A DNA stretch of 64,000 bases from Pseudomonas flavescens (GCF_013408425.1 NZ_JACBYV010000001.1:4588001-4652000), one strand, 5' to 3'; positions 43,477-56,115 are shown, counted from the stretch's first letter. A program made the numbers and translations. Notes: generated by a model not told the origin, from the letters alone.

Positions 43477-43996
43477 GATGCGGTTACCTGGTTGTCGACA
43501 ACGGACCGGAATGGTCCCCGTTTTAAGAGACCGGCGATTCTAGAGAAAGCCGCAGGCCAGGTCAATTTCCAACCAGGTGTTTTCCATATAGAGAAATATA
43601 AAGGAAAGAATCTTTTTAGAAAGGCTTGTTATGTTTTTTATAATTAGCCAATTCGGTTTCTGTGGATAAGTAGCTTGGCGTCTCTGCTTTCGGGGGCTAC
43701 GAGAATCCGAAACCCTGTCAGAAAGCGGTGCTGCGCCTGTTGGATCAGCGGGCATAAGCTGGGGAAGAAACGCCTGTTTACCCACAGGCCGATTATCCAC
43801 TCGGTTTTCCCCCTGCTTTCACACCGGCCTCATGGGCTGTTATCCACAGGGTTCAAAGTTGTTCAGCCGACGTGCGGTGTTTTTATAACACCTTGATTTG
43901 TCATGTACTGATCACCTTTCCTATGTGGATAACTCTGGCCGTGGAGGCTACAATAGCGGCTGTTTTTGCCTCAGCGCTTTTGATCAGGGGATGTCC
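43477..43996. other. oriC: Chromosomal origin of replication (oriC)
   Basis: Gene-free region between rpmH and dnaA. The AT-rich unwinding block spans about 43583-43645. DnaA boxes: exact at 43661-43669 (TGTGGATAA), 43840-43848 (TTATCCACA) and 43924-43932 (TGTGGATAA). Single-mismatch sites are at 43778-43786 and 43793-43801. This is the standard Pseudomonas oriC location. Confidence 0.92.
43924..43954 (+). promoter_or_regulatory. dnaA promoter with overlapping DnaA box
   Basis: TACAAT at 43949-43954 is a good -10. The expected -35 position falls on the DnaA box at 43924-43932, so DnaA binding should repress its own gene. Confidence 0.5.
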
Positions 43997-45478
43997 GTGT
44001 CCGTGGAACTTTGGCAGCAGTGCGTAGAACTCCTACGCGACGAACTGCCTGCCCAGCAATTCAACACCTGGATCCGTCCACTACAGGTAGAAGCCGAAGG
44101 CGACGAGCTGCGTGTCTACGCACCCAATCGTTTCGTGCTCGACTGGGTCAATGAAAAGTACATGGGTCGTATGCTCGAGCTGCTCGGTGAGCGTGCCACG
44201 GGCCTGGTACCGGCGATATCGCTGTTGATAGGCAGCCGCCGCAGCTCCACGCCTCGTGCAGTGCTGACGCCCTCGCCCTCGGTGTCCAACTACAGCAGCC
44301 CGTCCGCGCCTGCACCGCAGGTCAGCGCACCGCCGCCCAAACCGCCTGTGCAAGCCGAGCCGTCGCGGGCCAGTTTCGATTCCATGGCGGGTGCTGCGTC
44401 CAGTGTCGCGCCGGCTCGTGGTGAGCGTAACGTACAAGTAGAAGGTGGCCTCAAGCACACCAGCTACCTCAACCGCACGTTCACCTTCGACAACTTCGTC
44501 GAAGGCAAGTCGAACCAGCTGGCTCGTGCCGCTGCCTGGCAGGTCGCGGACAATCCCAAGCACGGTTACAACCCGCTCTTCCTTTATGGTGGCGTCGGCC
44601 TCGGCAAGACTCACTTGATGCATGCGGTGGGTAATCACCTGCTGGCCAAGAATCCGAATGCCAAGGTGGTGTATCTGCACTCCGAGCGTTTCGTGGCCGA
44701 CATGGTCAAGGCGCTGCAGCTCAATGCCATCAACGAGTTCAAACGCTTCTATCGCTCGGTGGATGCGCTGCTCATCGATGACATCCAGTTCTTCGCCAAG
44801 AAGGAGCGTTCGCAGGAAGAGTTTTTCCATACCTTCAATGCCTTGCTCGAAGGCGGCCAGCAGGTGATCCTCACCAGCGACCGCTACCCGAAGGAAATCG
44901 AAGGCCTGGAAGAGCGCCTCAAGTCGCGCTTCGGCTGGGGGCTGACCGTTGCGGTCGAGCCACCCGAGCTGGAAACACGTGTAGCGATCCTGATGAAAAA
45001 GGCCGACCAGGCCAGGGTCGATCTGCCACACGACGCCGCATTCTTCATCGCCCAGCGTATTCGTTCCAACGTACGTGAGCTTGAAGGTGCGCTGAAGCGT
45101 GTGATCGCGCATTCGCACTTCATGGGCCGCGATATCACCATCGAGCTGATTCGCGAGTCGTTGAAGGATCTGCTGGCCCTTCAGGACAAGCTGGTCAGTA
45201 TCGACAACATCCAGCGCACCACGGCGGAGTACTACAAGATCAAGATTACCGATCTGTTGTCCAAACGCCGTTCGCGGTCGATCGCGCGGCCGCGTCAGGT
45301 GGCCATGGCGTTGTCGAAGGAATTGACCAACCACAGCCTGCCTGAAATAGGTGTGGCCTTCGGCGGTCGCGATCACACCACTGTATTGCACGCCTGTCGT
45401 AAGATTGCTGAACTTAGAGGATCCGACGCGGATATCCGCGAGGATTACAAGAACCTGCTGCGTACACTGACAACGTGA
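43997..45478 (+). CDS. dnaA: Replication initiator DnaA
   Basis: A 493-residue AAA+ initiator. I choose the GTG at 43997, because AGGGG lies six bases upstream and the protein then begins (M)[17 protein letters not shown] as in other Pseudomonas. The ATG at 43991 directly abuts AGGGG. Domain I is N-terminal, and a proline/serine-rich linker spans about 85-150. Walker [10 protein letters not shown], Walker B LLIDDIQF, and domain IV with [15 protein letters not shown] bind the boxes. Confidence 0.97.
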   Translation: MSVELWQQCVELLRDELPAQQFNTWIRPLQVEAEGDELRVYAPNRFVLDWVNEKYMGRMLELLGERATGLVPAISLLIGSRRSSTPRAVLTPSPSVSNYSSPSAPAPQVSAPPPKPPVQAEPSRASFDSMAGAASSVAPARGERNVQVEGGLKHTSYLNRTFTFDNFVEGKSNQLARAAAWQVADNPKHGYNPLFLYGGVGLGKTHLMHAVGNHLLAKNPNAKVVYLHSERFVADMVKALQLNAINEFKRFYRSVDALLIDDIQFFAKKERSQEEFFHTFNALLEGGQQVILTSDRYPKEIEGLEERLKSRFGWGLTVAVEPPELETRVAILMKKADQARVDLPHDAAFFIAQRIRSNVRELEGALKRVIAHSHFMGRDITIELIRESLKDLLALQDKLVSIDNIQRTTAEYYKIKITDLLSKRRSRSIARPRQVAMALSKELTNHSLPEIGVAFGGRDHTTVLHACRKIAELRGSDADIREDYKNLLRTLTT

Positions 45479-45513
45479 TGCGCAATTCCATGCACGAGGC
45501 AAGGGACTAGACC

Positions 45514-46617
45514 ATGCACTTCACCATTCAACGCGAAGCCCTGTTGAAACCCCTGCAACTGGTCGCCGGCGTCGTGGAACGCCGCCAGACCTTGCCGGTT
45601 CTGTCCAACGTTCTGCTGGTCGTCGAAGGCCAGCAGCTGTCGCTGACCGGCACTGACCTGGAGGTCGAACTGGTCGGGCGTGTGGCGCTTGAAGATGCTG
45701 CCGAGCCGGGTGAGATCACCGTGCCGGCGCGTAAGCTGATGGACATCTGCAAAAGCCTGCCGTCTGATGCGCTGATCGACATTCGTGTCGACGAGCAGAA
45801 GCTGCTGGTCAAGGCCGGTCGCAGTCGCTTCACGCTGTCCACCCTGCCTGCGAACGATTTTCCTACCGTTGAGGAAGGCCCAGGTTCGCTGACCTTCGAT
45901 CTGGTGCAGAGCAAGCTGCGTCGTCTGATCGAACGTACCAGCTTCGCCATGGCCCAGCAGGACGTACGTTACTACCTCAACGGCATGTTGCTCGAGGTGC
46001 AGACGGGTGTTCTGCGCGCTGTCGCTACCGACGGCCATCGCCTGGCGATGTGTTCCATGGAAGCCAGCATCGAGCAGGTCGAGCGTCATCAGGTGATCGT
46101 GCCGCGCAAAGGTATCCTGGAACTGGCTCGTCTGCTTACCGAGCAGGATGGCAGTGTCAGCATCGTCCTGGGCCAGCACCACATCCGCGCGACCACGGGT
46201 GAATTCACCTTCACCTCCAAACTGGTAGACGGCAAGTTCCCGGATTACGAGCGCGTATTGCCGCGTGGCGGTGACAAGCTGGTCGTCGCTGATCGCCAGG
46301 GCCTGCGTGAAGCCTTCAGCCGCACCGCGATTCTGTCGAACGAAAAGTACCGCGGCATTCGCCTGCAACTGGCGTCCGGCCTTCTGAAAATTCAGGCCAA
46401 CAACCCGGAGCAGGAAGAAGCCGAAGAAGAAATTGCCGTCGAGTACAACGGTGGTGCGTTGGAGATCGGTTTCAACGTCAGCTATCTGCTCGATGTCCTG
46501 GGTGTAATGACCACCGAGAAGGTGCGTCTGATTCTGTCCGACTCCAACAGCAGTGCACTGGTGCAGGAAGCCGATAACGACGACTCGGCTTATGTCGTCA
46601 TGCCGATGCGCCTGTAA
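45514..46617 (+). CDS. dnaN: DNA polymerase III sliding clamp (beta)
   Basis: A 367-residue clamp. It starts MHFTIQREALLKPLQLVAGVVERRQTLPVLSNVLL (landmark) and ends YVVMPMRL, the usual C-terminus. It follows dnaA by 35 bases, in the dnaA-dnaN-recF-gyrB order. Confidence 0.98.
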   Translation: MHFTIQREALLKPLQLVAGVVERRQTLPVLSNVLLVVEGQQLSLTGTDLEVELVGRVALEDAAEPGEITVPARKLMDICKSLPSDALIDIRVDEQKLLVKAGRSRFTLSTLPANDFPTVEEGPGSLTFDLVQSKLRRLIERTSFAMAQQDVRYYLNGMLLEVQTGVLRAVATDGHRLAMCSMEASIEQVERHQVIVPRKGILELARLLTEQDGSVSIVLGQHHIRATTGEFTFTSKLVDGKFPDYERVLPRGGDKLVVADRQGLREAFSRTAILSNEKYRGIRLQLASGLLKIQANNPEQEEAEEEIAVEYNGGALEIGFNVSYLLDVLGVMTTEKVRLILSDSNSSALVQEADNDDSAYVVMPMRL

Positions 46618-46652
46618 TTGTCGCTGCCGCTAGCGGCACTCCAGGCGTTATT

Positions 46653-46711
46653 GAAATCAGCTTTGGCATGTTCGGATCAGATACTGATCCGCTACATCCA
46701 AAGCTGATTTC
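46653..46711. other. Long nested hairpin between dnaN and recF
   Basis: Outer arms GAAATCAGCTTTGG (46653-46666) and CCAAAGCTGATTTC (46698-46711) pair perfectly over 14 bp. Inside, ATGT/ACAT and then CGGATCAG-ATA-CTGATCCG pair again. The whole 59-base structure is nearly one stem. It ends in GTTTCT with no long T-run. It may attenuate, terminate or stabilise the dnaN message. Confidence 0.75.
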
Positions 46712-46758
46712 GTTTCTGGTCCCTCAATTGTTTGCTCCCCTCCTCCACGGTCCGCTTG

Positions 46759-50282
<3,524 letters not shown>

Positions 50283-50302
50283 GAATTGCATTTGCGACGC
50301 AC

Positions 50303-50331
50303 AAAAAACCCGGCTTAAAGCCGGGTTTTTT
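50303..50331 (+). terminator. Intrinsic terminator of gyrB
   Basis: The stem CCCGGCTT-A-AAGCCGGG is flanked by an A-run on the left and TTTTTT on the right, 20 bases after the gyrB stop. It may also serve the convergent lipid operon. Confidence 0.93.
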
Positions 50332-50364
50332 ATTGTTAATCAGCTAGTTATCGATACTTGAGCT

Positions 50365-51297
50365 TCAAGCCCACCAGTACCGCACCATATGGAAGAACAC
50401 CGGGGCCGCGAAGCACACCGAATCGAGGCGGTCGAGCATGCCGCCGTGGCCTTCGATCATGTGGCCCCAGTCCTTCACGCCGCGATCGCGCTTGATCGCC
50501 GACATCACCAAGCCGCCGGCGAAGCCGAGCAGGCACACCAGCAAGGCGAACAGGCCGGCCTGCCAGAAGGCGAACGGGGTGATCCAGTACAGCGACGCGC
50601 CGATCAGGGTCGCCAGGGCCACGCCACCGAAGAAGCCCTCCACGGTCTTCGACGGCGACAGGTTGGGGGCGATCTTGCGTTTGCCCGCCAGCTTGCCGCA
50701 GACGTACTGCAGCACGTCGGATATCTGCACCACGATCACCAGCCAGGCGATCAGCAGCAGGTTGCGGCCCTCGTAACCGGCGATCTGCAGGGTCAGCAGC
50801 GCCGGCACGGTGGAGATGCAGTACACGGCGATCATCAGCCCCCACTGCACCTTGGACGTGCGCTCCAGGAAGCGTGTGGTGTCGCCGCCCAGGGAGGAAA
50901 GGATCGGCAGCAGCAGGAACAGGTAGACCGGAATGAAGATGGCGAACAGACCGTACCAGCCAATGCCGATCAGCAGGTACTGCATCGGCAGCGCGAAGTA
51001 GAACGCCGCGACCAGTGCCGGATAGTCGCTGCGCCGGGTCGGCGTCAGGGTCATGAACTCGCGCAGGGCATAGAACGACACGCAGTAGAACAGCACCACC
51101 ACGCCGATATTGCCGAACAGGAAGGCGAAGCCGATCACCAGCACCATCGCCCACCAGGCATTGATGCGCGCATTGAGGTTGTCGATGACCGGATGTGGAC
51201 CGGGGCCGGCACGAAATTTCAGCAGCCAGCCGATCAGGCTGGCGAGCAGCAGCAGGGCGCCAATGCCGGCGAACAACAGCAAGGTATTGCGATCCAT
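50365..51297 (-). CDS. CdsA-like phosphatidate cytidylyltransferase (YnbB-like)
   Basis: A 310-residue polytopic membrane enzyme. The CTP-transfer signature is clear: LSPSKTVEGFFGG then SAIKRDRGVKDWGHMIEGHGGMLDRLDS (landmark). CdsA enzymes make CDP-diacylglycerol from phosphatidate and CTP. I start at the ATG at 51297 with GGAGG upstream; the longer frame to 51396 is not credible. It is a second, non-housekeeping copy in style: it ends a six-gene operon whose first gene is a CDP-alcohol phosphatidyltransferase-like protein, so its product may feed that enzyme. E. coli YnbB is the nearest analogue by context. Confidence 0.85.
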   Translation of the reverse strand: MDRNTLLLFAGIGALLLLASLIGWLLKFRAGPGPHPVIDNLNARINAWWAMVLVIGFAFLFGNIGVVVLFYCVSFYALREFMTLTPTRRSDYPALVAAFYFALPMQYLLIGIGWYGLFAIFIPVYLFLLLPILSSLGGDTTRFLERTSKVQWGLMIAVYCISTVPALLTLQIAGYEGRNLLLIAWLVIVVQISDVLQYVCGKLAGKRKIAPNLSPSKTVEGFFGGVALATLIGASLYWITPFAFWQAGLFALLVCLLGFAGGLVMSAIKRDRGVKDWGHMIEGHGGMLDRLDSVCFAAPVFFHMVRYWWA

Positions 51298-51298
51298 C

Positions 51299-51919
51299 TC
51301 AAACCTCCTCGGGAGCCAGGGCCAGCAGAGCGTCGCGGGCGCGTTCGAGGAAAGCGTCTTTGCCCTCTTCCTCGCCCAAGCCCAGTGGTGCGCCAAAATT
51401 CAGGGTGCACAGCAGCGGTAATGGCAGGGCTCGGCCCTTGGGCATCACCCGATTGAGGTTGGCGATCCACACCGGGATCACTTCCACGTCCGGCCGCGTC
51501 TTGGCCAGGTGATAGAGACCTGCCTTGAAGGGCAGCAGGCCGTCCTCGAGGTTGCGTGTGCCTTCCGGGAAGACGATCAACGAGTCGCCCTCTGCCAATG
51601 CGTCGAGCATCGACTGCAGTGGGTTGGCATTTGGGTCACTGCGTTGACGGTCCACCAGCACACCATTGAAAACCCGCTGGATCAGGAAGCTGCGCAATGA
51701 GCCCCTCATCCAGTAATCCGACCCGGCTACCGGGCGGGTGCGTTTGCGCAATTCGGCAGGTAGCGATGCCCACAGCAGCACGAAGTCACCGTGGCTGCTG
51801 TGGTTGGCGTAGTAGATGCGCTGTACCGGTTGCGCGGTGCTGCCCAGCCACAAGGCGCGGGCTCCCGTGAGCAGACGCGCACCGGAGGTGATGAGAAAGG
51901 CGACCAGTGACGCAAGCAT
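51299..51919 (-). CDS. PlsC-like 1-acylglycerol-3-phosphate acyltransferase
   Basis: A 206-residue acyltransferase. The HX4D motif is NHSSHGDFVLL and the second block is FPEGTRNLEDG. It is short, with one N-terminal hydrophobic helix. It should acylate a lysophospholipid-like acceptor and give phosphatidate, the substrate of the CdsA-like enzyme encoded one base further on. E. coli ynbABCD has no such gene, so this is an addition. Confidence 0.85.
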   Translation of the reverse strand: MLASLVAFLITSGARLLTGARALWLGSTAQPVQRIYYANHSSHGDFVLLWASLPAELRKRTRPVAGSDYWMRGSLRSFLIQRVFNGVLVDRQRSDPNANPLQSMLDALAEGDSLIVFPEGTRNLEDGLLPFKAGLYHLAKTRPDVEVIPVWIANLNRVMPKGRALPLPLLCTLNFGAPLGLGEEEGKDAFLERARDALLALAPEEV

Positions 51920-51929
51920 GGACAGCTCC

Positions 51930-52388
51930 TTATCCGAATCGAATGTGTGAAAGCCAGGGCATCAAGACGATGGCCGCCAGGGCGATGAATACCTGCAGGC
52001 CGAGCCACAGGCCCTGAAGTCGCAGCAGACGCAGCGCGCCCTGGCCGCGTTGATCCCAGGAGCGAGAACGCTGATCGGCCTTATGGCCAAGCATGACCAG
52101 CGCCTGATCGAGCTCGGCGGTGCGGCGGGCGAGTTGCGTCGGGTCGCCCGACACGTGCGTGAACAGCTCGGCATCCAGCGCCACGCGCAGCGCGTAGTAC
52201 TTCTGCAGCAGGCCGCAGACCAGCAGAAGTACGCACACTGCACCGCCGGTAGTGAGCGCCATGAAACCGAGCAGCGGTCCCAGGCCGATAACCAGAGCGA
52301 TCAGGGTCAGGGCGCTGGAGAAACGGTCGAGTGCTTTGCCGCGGCGCAACAGCCCGGCGATCAGTTGCAGGTGCATTTCATCGGTCAT
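51930..52388 (-). CDS. Small membrane protein of the lipid operon
   Basis: A 152-residue protein with about three membrane helices (LTLIALVIGLGPLLGFMAL, GAVCVLLLVCGLLQKYYAL, and LWLGLQVFIALAAIVLMPWL near the end). I do not recognise the family. Between helices two and three there is a charged stretch. It overlaps the phosphatase gene by 11 bases and is ten bases from the acyltransferase gene, so it belongs to the operon. It may be an accessory subunit of the lipid enzymes. Confidence 0.7.
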   Translation of the reverse strand: MTDEMHLQLIAGLLRRGKALDRFSSALTLIALVIGLGPLLGFMALTTGGAVCVLLLVCGLLQKYYALRVALDAELFTHVSGDPTQLARRTAELDQALVMLGHKADQRSRSWDQRGQGALRLLRLQGLWLGLQVFIALAAIVLMPWLSHIRFG

Positions 52389-53727
52389 GCAAGGCGCCTC
52401 CAGCTGTGGCGGCCGGTTGGCTCAAGATGCCCTCCAGCGCCTGTAAATGAGCGTTTCCAAGCACAACCTGGGGGCGAGCCTGGCGAAGCACTGAAACCGC
52501 CTCTGCGACGCTCCTGCAGCGGCCGCTGTGCAGCAGCCAGGCAGCGATAGCGGTGGCGCTGCGCGAGTAGCCAAGCGCGCAGCACACCAGCACCGGCCCG
52601 TGCTCGCGCAGATCGTCGATGGCCACCGCCGCCTGCAGGCAGTGCGCGGTGCTCGGGGCGATCAGATCGAGGCAAGCCAGTTCGCGGTAGACCTTGCCTT
52701 CAACCCGGCACGGCAGTTCGGCACACAGGTCGGCGATAGCGCTGAAGGCCTGCCCTTCTCCCTTGGCTGGAATGCGACCCAACCAGACGCCGTCGGCCAC
52801 TTCATCGGGTTGCGGATGCTTGCGCGTCCAGGCCCGAGAGTTGATCCAGGCACCCAGCAGATAAGGCGCCAACAACCAGGTGCTGGCAGCGCTGAGGCGG
52901 CCGTCGGCACGCTTCTGAAAACCCTGTGCATCGAACAGTGCATAGTTCAGCGCCACCATCAGCAACGAAACCGCCGGCCACAGCAACCACAGAGCGAAGC
53001 CGCCGAAGTGGATCGCCAGCGCACTGCACAGCGCTGCACCGAAGGCGTAGCGCAAGGCCAGCCGCCAGCGCTTCGGATCGCGAGCCAGGCGCCAGGCGAA
53101 CAGTGGGCTGCGCCCCTCGCTGGGCCATAGCCACAGGCACAGGAAGCCGGCGAGCATGCCGGTCGGCACGTCGATGAAATGATGCTGCCAGGTGGTCAGT
53201 ACCGACAAACCGATCAGAGAGAACCAGACGTGCAGCACGACACGCCATACACCAGCCGCCGAATGGGCAAAGCAGGCCCAGAGCACCACCAGCAGGGTGA
53301 TGTGCAGCGAGGGTGCCTGATTGAAGGGTTTGTCGAAGCCCATCAGTACGTCGAACATCAGCCCGAACAGGCCATCCAGCGCCGGACGGTCGAAGGTGAA
53401 GCGCAGCGGCCAGAGCAGGAAGCAGGTGATGCAGATCACTTGCGCGGTCAGCAAACGCAAGCCGAGCCTGTCCACTGCACCACGGGTGGCCGGTAGCAGG
53501 AAGGCCAGGCCGTAGAGCAGATCGATCGACCAGTAGGGAATGATCGTCCAGGGCCACAGGGGAATCTGCCGCTCCCAGGCGAATACCAGGCTGCCGACGT
53601 CATCGCGCTGCCCGGTGAACCAGTTGGCGAAGCCATAGGTGCCGAAGAACAGTGGCGCGAGCAGTAGCAGCCAGAGGACGCCGCGCTTCCATAACCCGCT
53701 TTCGCGGATGACCGCGGCGGGCGTCAT
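52378..53727 (-). CDS. PAP2-like membrane domain fused to dual-specificity phosphatase (YnbD-like)
   Basis: A 449-residue protein. I start at the ATG at 53727, overlapping the previous stop (TGATG); the longer frame lies in the upstream gene. Residues about 1-270 form a polytopic PAP2/Ipt1-type domain with FNQAPSLHI and TTWQHHFIDVPTG. The C-terminal third (about 310-440) is a dual-specificity phosphatase with the CX5R loop CALGYSR in VLVCCALGYSRSATAIAAWLL. This matches E. coli YnbD. It may remove head-group or lipid phosphates. Confidence 0.82.
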   Translation of the reverse strand: MTPAAVIRESGLWKRGVLWLLLLAPLFFGTYGFANWFTGQRDDVGSLVFAWERQIPLWPWTIIPYWSIDLLYGLAFLLPATRGAVDRLGLRLLTAQVICITCFLLWPLRFTFDRPALDGLFGLMFDVLMGFDKPFNQAPSLHITLLVVLWACFAHSAAGVWRVVLHVWFSLIGLSVLTTWQHHFIDVPTGMLAGFLCLWLWPSEGRSPLFAWRLARDPKRWRLALRYAFGAALCSALAIHFGGFALWLLWPAVSLLMVALNYALFDAQGFQKRADGRLSAASTWLLAPYLLGAWINSRAWTRKHPQPDEVADGVWLGRIPAKGEGQAFSAIADLCAELPCRVEGKVYRELACLDLIAPSTAHCLQAAVAIDDLREHGPVLVCCALGYSRSATAIAAWLLHSGRCRSVAEAVSVLRQARPQVVLGNAHLQALEGILSQPAATAGGALHDR

Positions 53728-55484
53728 CAAGACACCCGCTGCGCCAGGGACACGCTGAAGATGCCCCACTCGTCGACACGTTGAGTCAGCTTGCGAAAGC
53801 CTGCCGCTTCGACCAACTGATCCATTTCCGCCTGGCTGCGCCGACGCATCACCCACGCCTCGCCGCCACGGTGGCTGGTCAGCGCGCGAGCGATCAGCTC
53901 CAGTTGCGGGTGCCACGGCTGACCGGTATAGATCAGGTAGCCGCCCTCTTCCACGGCTGCCGCCAGACCCGCCAGCGAGTCGCCGACCATCTGGTTGCTG
54001 CCGAACAACTCATAGAGGCCGGAGACCACTGCCAGTGTCGGCTTCGGATCCAGCGCAGCCAGGTCGGCTTTGTCGAAAGCATCGCCTTTGACGAAGCGGG
54101 CGATGCTGCCCAGGCCCTTCTGCTCGATCAGCGCGGCACCGTCGCGCACGTTGATGTCGCTGTAGTCGCGCAGCAGGATCGAGTCGGGCTTGTCGGTACC
54201 CTGCTCCAGCGCTTCAAGGATGTAGCGGCCGTGGCCTGCAGCGATATCGACGATGCGTACCTGGCGCGCTTGCTCACGCAATTTGCCCATGGCCAGGCGC
54301 AGCAGTTCTTCGGCGTGCACCTTGCGTTGACGGATACCCCGCCAGCCGATGGAGTTCAGGTAGTTGCGATCGATCAGTCGGCCCACTGGCGAGCTGCCGG
54401 TGGGCGTATTGCGGTAAACGTAATCCAGGGTACTGCCGGAATCGAAGCCGGTGTCGAAACCCAGCTTCACGCCCGCAGAAACACTGCTGCCAAGCCGCAT
54501 GCTGGCCCGCGTGGCGCGCCAGTAGAGATCGCGCAGTGAGTTCTTCGGCAGCGGTGCAGCCAGTTCTTCCGCCTCGGCGCAGCTCCAGCCGAGGCGGTCG
54601 GCGTCCAGCAGTGAGGGTCGCTGCAGCGGCTGCTCGAAGGCTTTCAGTACGAAGCGGCGAATGCGGGTCAGTGCGTGGGCACGGTCACGCTCGCCCAGGG
54701 TGTCATGGAAGAACCCGGGCAGGCTGTGCATTTCTTTGTCCAGGCTGCCCAGGCGCTCGAAGAACTGCTCCTGGGGCTTGCGGTGCACCACGAAATCGCT
54801 GCCGGAGATCAGCAACTGGGTGGGGATCTGGATCGCCTGAGCGTCGGCGACCACGCGCTCGGCAGCCTCGTACAGGCCCAGCAGCATGTTCACCGAGATC
54901 GGCCGGCTGATCAGCGGGTCCTGTTCGAAGGACGCTATGCGCTGCGGATCGTGGCTGAGGTACTTGGCCTTCACGTAGCTGTTGACGAAAAAATTGCCAC
55001 GCCAGGCGCGCATGAGCTTCAACCCGGGCCGTGCGAACGGTACGTACAGCTTGACCTTGAAGGCGGGTGAGGCGAGCACCAGTGCGCGGATCTTCGGTGC
55101 GTAGTCATGCGCCCAGGTGGCGATGATCACCGCACCGACGCTTTGCGCCAGTACCACCATGTCCGCGGTATCGATGCCGTGAGCGCTGGCGATGTGATCG
55201 ATGAAGGTCTGCACGTCGCGCACGCTGGTGGCGAAGCTTGGGCTATCGCCCCGTGCACCCGGTGATTCACCGTGACCGCGAGCGTCCCAGGCGAAGAAAT
55301 CGAAACCCTGCAGGCCCAGCTCCTCGACCAGGTGGGCCATGCGCCCGCCATGTTCGTGGCCGCGGTGGAACATGACGACAGCACGACGGGGCGTGTCGGG
55401 CTGTGCATCTGCAGCAGGCCAGTGACGGTAGAACAGGCTGACGCCGTCATGGGTCGTGAAGGTATTGGAGCGGACTTCATTCAT
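53727..55484 (-). CDS. Alpha/beta hydrolase fused to methyltransferase (YnbC-like)
   Basis: A 585-residue fusion. Residues about 1-290 are a lysophospholipase-like hydrolase: FFAWDARGHGESPGARGD, nucleophile motif VVLAQSVGAVI (serine about 116), and GSDFVVHR with a late histidine in LPGFFHDTLGERDRAHAL. Residues about 340-585 are a class I SAM methyltransferase with VRIVDIAAGHGRYILEAL. The same fusion and length are found in E. coli YnbC. Its substrate is unknown; a lipid with a removable acyl group and a methylated head is a guess. Confidence 0.82.
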   Translation of the reverse strand: MNEVRSNTFTTHDGVSLFYRHWPAADAQPDTPRRAVVMFHRGHEHGGRMAHLVEELGLQGFDFFAWDARGHGESPGARGDSPSFATSVRDVQTFIDHIASAHGIDTADMVVLAQSVGAVIIATWAHDYAPKIRALVLASPAFKVKLYVPFARPGLKLMRAWRGNFFVNSYVKAKYLSHDPQRIASFEQDPLISRPISVNMLLGLYEAAERVVADAQAIQIPTQLLISGSDFVVHRKPQEQFFERLGSLDKEMHSLPGFFHDTLGERDRAHALTRIRRFVLKAFEQPLQRPSLLDADRLGWSCAEAEELAAPLPKNSLRDLYWRATRASMRLGSSVSAGVKLGFDTGFDSGSTLDYVYRNTPTGSSPVGRLIDRNYLNSIGWRGIRQRKVHAEELLRLAMGKLREQARQVRIVDIAAGHGRYILEALEQGTDKPDSILLRDYSDINVRDGAALIEQKGLGSIARFVKGDAFDKADLAALDPKPTLAVVSGLYELFGSNQMVGDSLAGLAAAVEEGGYLIYTGQPWHPQLELIARALTSHRGGEAWVMRRRSQAEMDQLVEAAGFRKLTQRVDEWGIFSVSLAQRVS

Positions 55485-55494
55485 TGGAGCATCC

Positions 55495-56115
55495 CTATTC
55501 CACAGTGGGGGAAGCCGCTTGCGCCAGACCTTGGCGTACGCGGTTGTAGAGCGTGTACAGCAGCAGCGCGGTGATGATCGCGAGAATCGGGTTTATCCAG
55601 CTCAGCGGCAGCAGCGCGGTAGCTACACCAGCGCCGAGCACGCCAAAGCAGAAGGCGCGGTCGCTTTTGCCCATCGGCCCGTCGTAGCGCCGTGAAGCGC
55701 CCACCATGGGCCCCATGACGCCGGCGTACTCGCTGATCAGCGCGGCGATGACCAACAGCACCACCAGCACGGGAGACACGCCGGGCAATAGCGCGAAAGG
55801 CAGGAACAGCGCGGCATCGGCGATCACGTCGCAGAGTTCGTTGAGGTAAGCGCCGAGTGTGGATTGCTGGCCGAACTCACGGGCCAGCATGCCGTCCACC
55901 GCATTGAGCGCCATCCGCAGCAGCATCCACAGCGGGATCAGCGCGAACAGCCAGAGGTGGTCGGGAAAAAAGGCGAGCAGCAGACCTATCAGCACCGACA
56001 CGGCGGCAGCGCTCAACGTGACCTGATTGGCTGTCACGCCACGGTCGAAGAGGCGCTGAACCAATGGGCGCAGCAGGTTCTGGAAGCGAGGTTTGAGCTG
56101 ATAAATCGAAAGCAT
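55495..56115 (-). CDS. CDP-alcohol phosphatidyltransferase-like protein (YnbA-like)
   Basis: A 206-residue membrane protein and first gene of the six-gene lipid operon. It has the CDP-alcohol transferase region NAVDGMLAREFGQQSTLGAY then LNELCDVIAD. The usual pattern is D-x2-D-G-x2-A-R-x8-G-x3-D-x3-D. Here Asp 2 (74), G75, A78, R79, G88 and Asp 4 (96) are kept, but the first Asp is Asn71 and the third is Asn92. Whether it is active, with altered metal binding, is open. Six helices are predicted. The head-group acceptor is unknown. Confidence 0.85.
   Translation of the reverse strand: MLSIYQLKPRFQNLLRPLVQRLFDRGVTANQVTLSAAAVSVLIGLLLAFFPDHLWLFALIPLWMLLRMALNAVDGMLAREFGQQSTLGAYLNELCDVIADAALFLPFALLPGVSPVLVVLLVIAALISEYAGVMGPMVGASRRYDGPMGKSDRAFCFGVLGAGVATALLPLSWINPILAIITALLLYTLYNRVRQGLAQAASPTVE

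Noticed and set aside
43898..43996. DnaA with a 33-residue N-terminal extension
   Set aside because: The extension lies in oriC and lacks similarity; the family N-terminus begins at the GTG at 43997 with a well-placed ribosome site.
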